From Actinocatenispora sera (GTDB lineage Bacteria; Actinomycetota; Actinomycetes; Mycobacteriales; Micromonosporaceae): DNA of 64,000 nucleotides. The notes under the pieces were generated by a model. That model did not search any database, was not told the origin of the DNA, and was given only the letters and a program-made list of their open reading frames with translations. The translations under genes and the position numbers were made by a program. The stretch spans positions 6,530,426 to 6,594,425 of the forward strand of contig NZ_AP023354.1 of the NCBI RefSeq assembly GCF_018324685.1, in the 5' to 3' direction. Below are positions 63,957 through 64,000 of this stretch, piece after piece; within the stretch, counting starts at the first letter, position 1; the number at the start of each line of letters is the position of its first letter.

Positions 63957-64000
63957 ATGAGTCAACCGACCGTCCTCACCGCGGGGTCCGCCCCGGCATC
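63957..64000 (+). CDS. Start of a gene downstream of tetR (cut by window edge)
   Basis: ATG at 63957 follows AAGGAGG at an ideal distance and encodes MSQPTVLTAGSAPA before the window ends. It is in the same direction as tetR with a 20-base gap, so it is probably the second gene of that operon, often an efflux pump in such pairs. The product cannot be identified from 14 codons. Confidence 0.7.
   Translation, partial: MSQPTVLTAGSAPA

Overview
The window is very GC-rich, uses GTG starts often, and has coding on both strands with few long gaps. Gene content (type VII secretion, a resuscitation-promoting factor behind a c-di-AMP riboswitch, WhiJ/DUF397 regulators, DUF1707, DUF1906, DUF3817, DUF1023) points to a filamentous actinomycete, most likely of the Micromonosporaceae type. 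The genus cannot be fixed from the sequence. No transposase, integrase, CRISPR array or replication origin was seen.

Layout. 1-16 kb is mostly housekeeping and cell envelope: a fused alpha-beta glycyl-tRNA synthetase (cut by the left edge), a Gly/His-rich lipoprotein, a secreted serpin, a short editing-domain-less threonyl-tRNA synthetase behind what looks like a threonine leader-peptide attenuator, a FUSC membrane protein, rpf with its riboswitch, DinB, CtaG, a class A penicillin-binding protein, a DUF1906 protein and two small membrane proteins. 16-38.5 kb is a complete ESX/type VII secretion locus: a GarA-like FHA protein, a NarL-type response regulator, EccB, EccE, EccD, YbaB-like and WXG-type proteins, a three-ATPase EccC, two WXG100 proteins, larger WXG/PPE-like cargo, a DUF1023 hydrolase and a mycosin. 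A NarL-type histidine kinase closes the locus, so the two halves of a possible two-component system bracket it. A WhiJ-like regulator with two DUF397 proteins, divergent from a cluster of tiny overlapping genes with a near-consensus promoter, sits between eccE and eccD.

38.9-52.5 kb carries DUF1707, a lactonase, a cell-wall amidase lipoprotein, a NYN protein, a FetB-like permease, a SatP-type acetate transporter, an L,D-transpeptidase, a group 2 sigma factor, a DPP-IV-like peptidase, an acetyl xylan esterase-type hydrolase, a C39-like peptidase and a lipoprotein. 52.7-59.4 kb is a four-gene, translationally coupled operon: an ABC ATPase-like protein, a lipoprotein solute-binding protein, a double-length permease and a membrane-anchored NB-ARC/TPR protein. 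59.5-64 kb has tRNA-Gly(GCC), SRPBCC, HAD, a secreted DUF1023 hydrolase, a MetF-like protein and an autoregulated-looking TetR gene followed by the start of its likely target.

Three observations stand out. (1) In the coupled ABC/STAND operon the ABC ATPase has lost the key residue of all five nucleotide motifs, and the STAND protein has also lost its P-loop lysine. This looks like a solute-sensing membrane assembly rather than a normal importer. (2) The ESX mycosin has lost all three catalytic-triad residues. (3) The short threonyl-tRNA synthetase is preceded by a 17-residue leader peptide with a Thr-Thr-Thr run and a strong hairpin.
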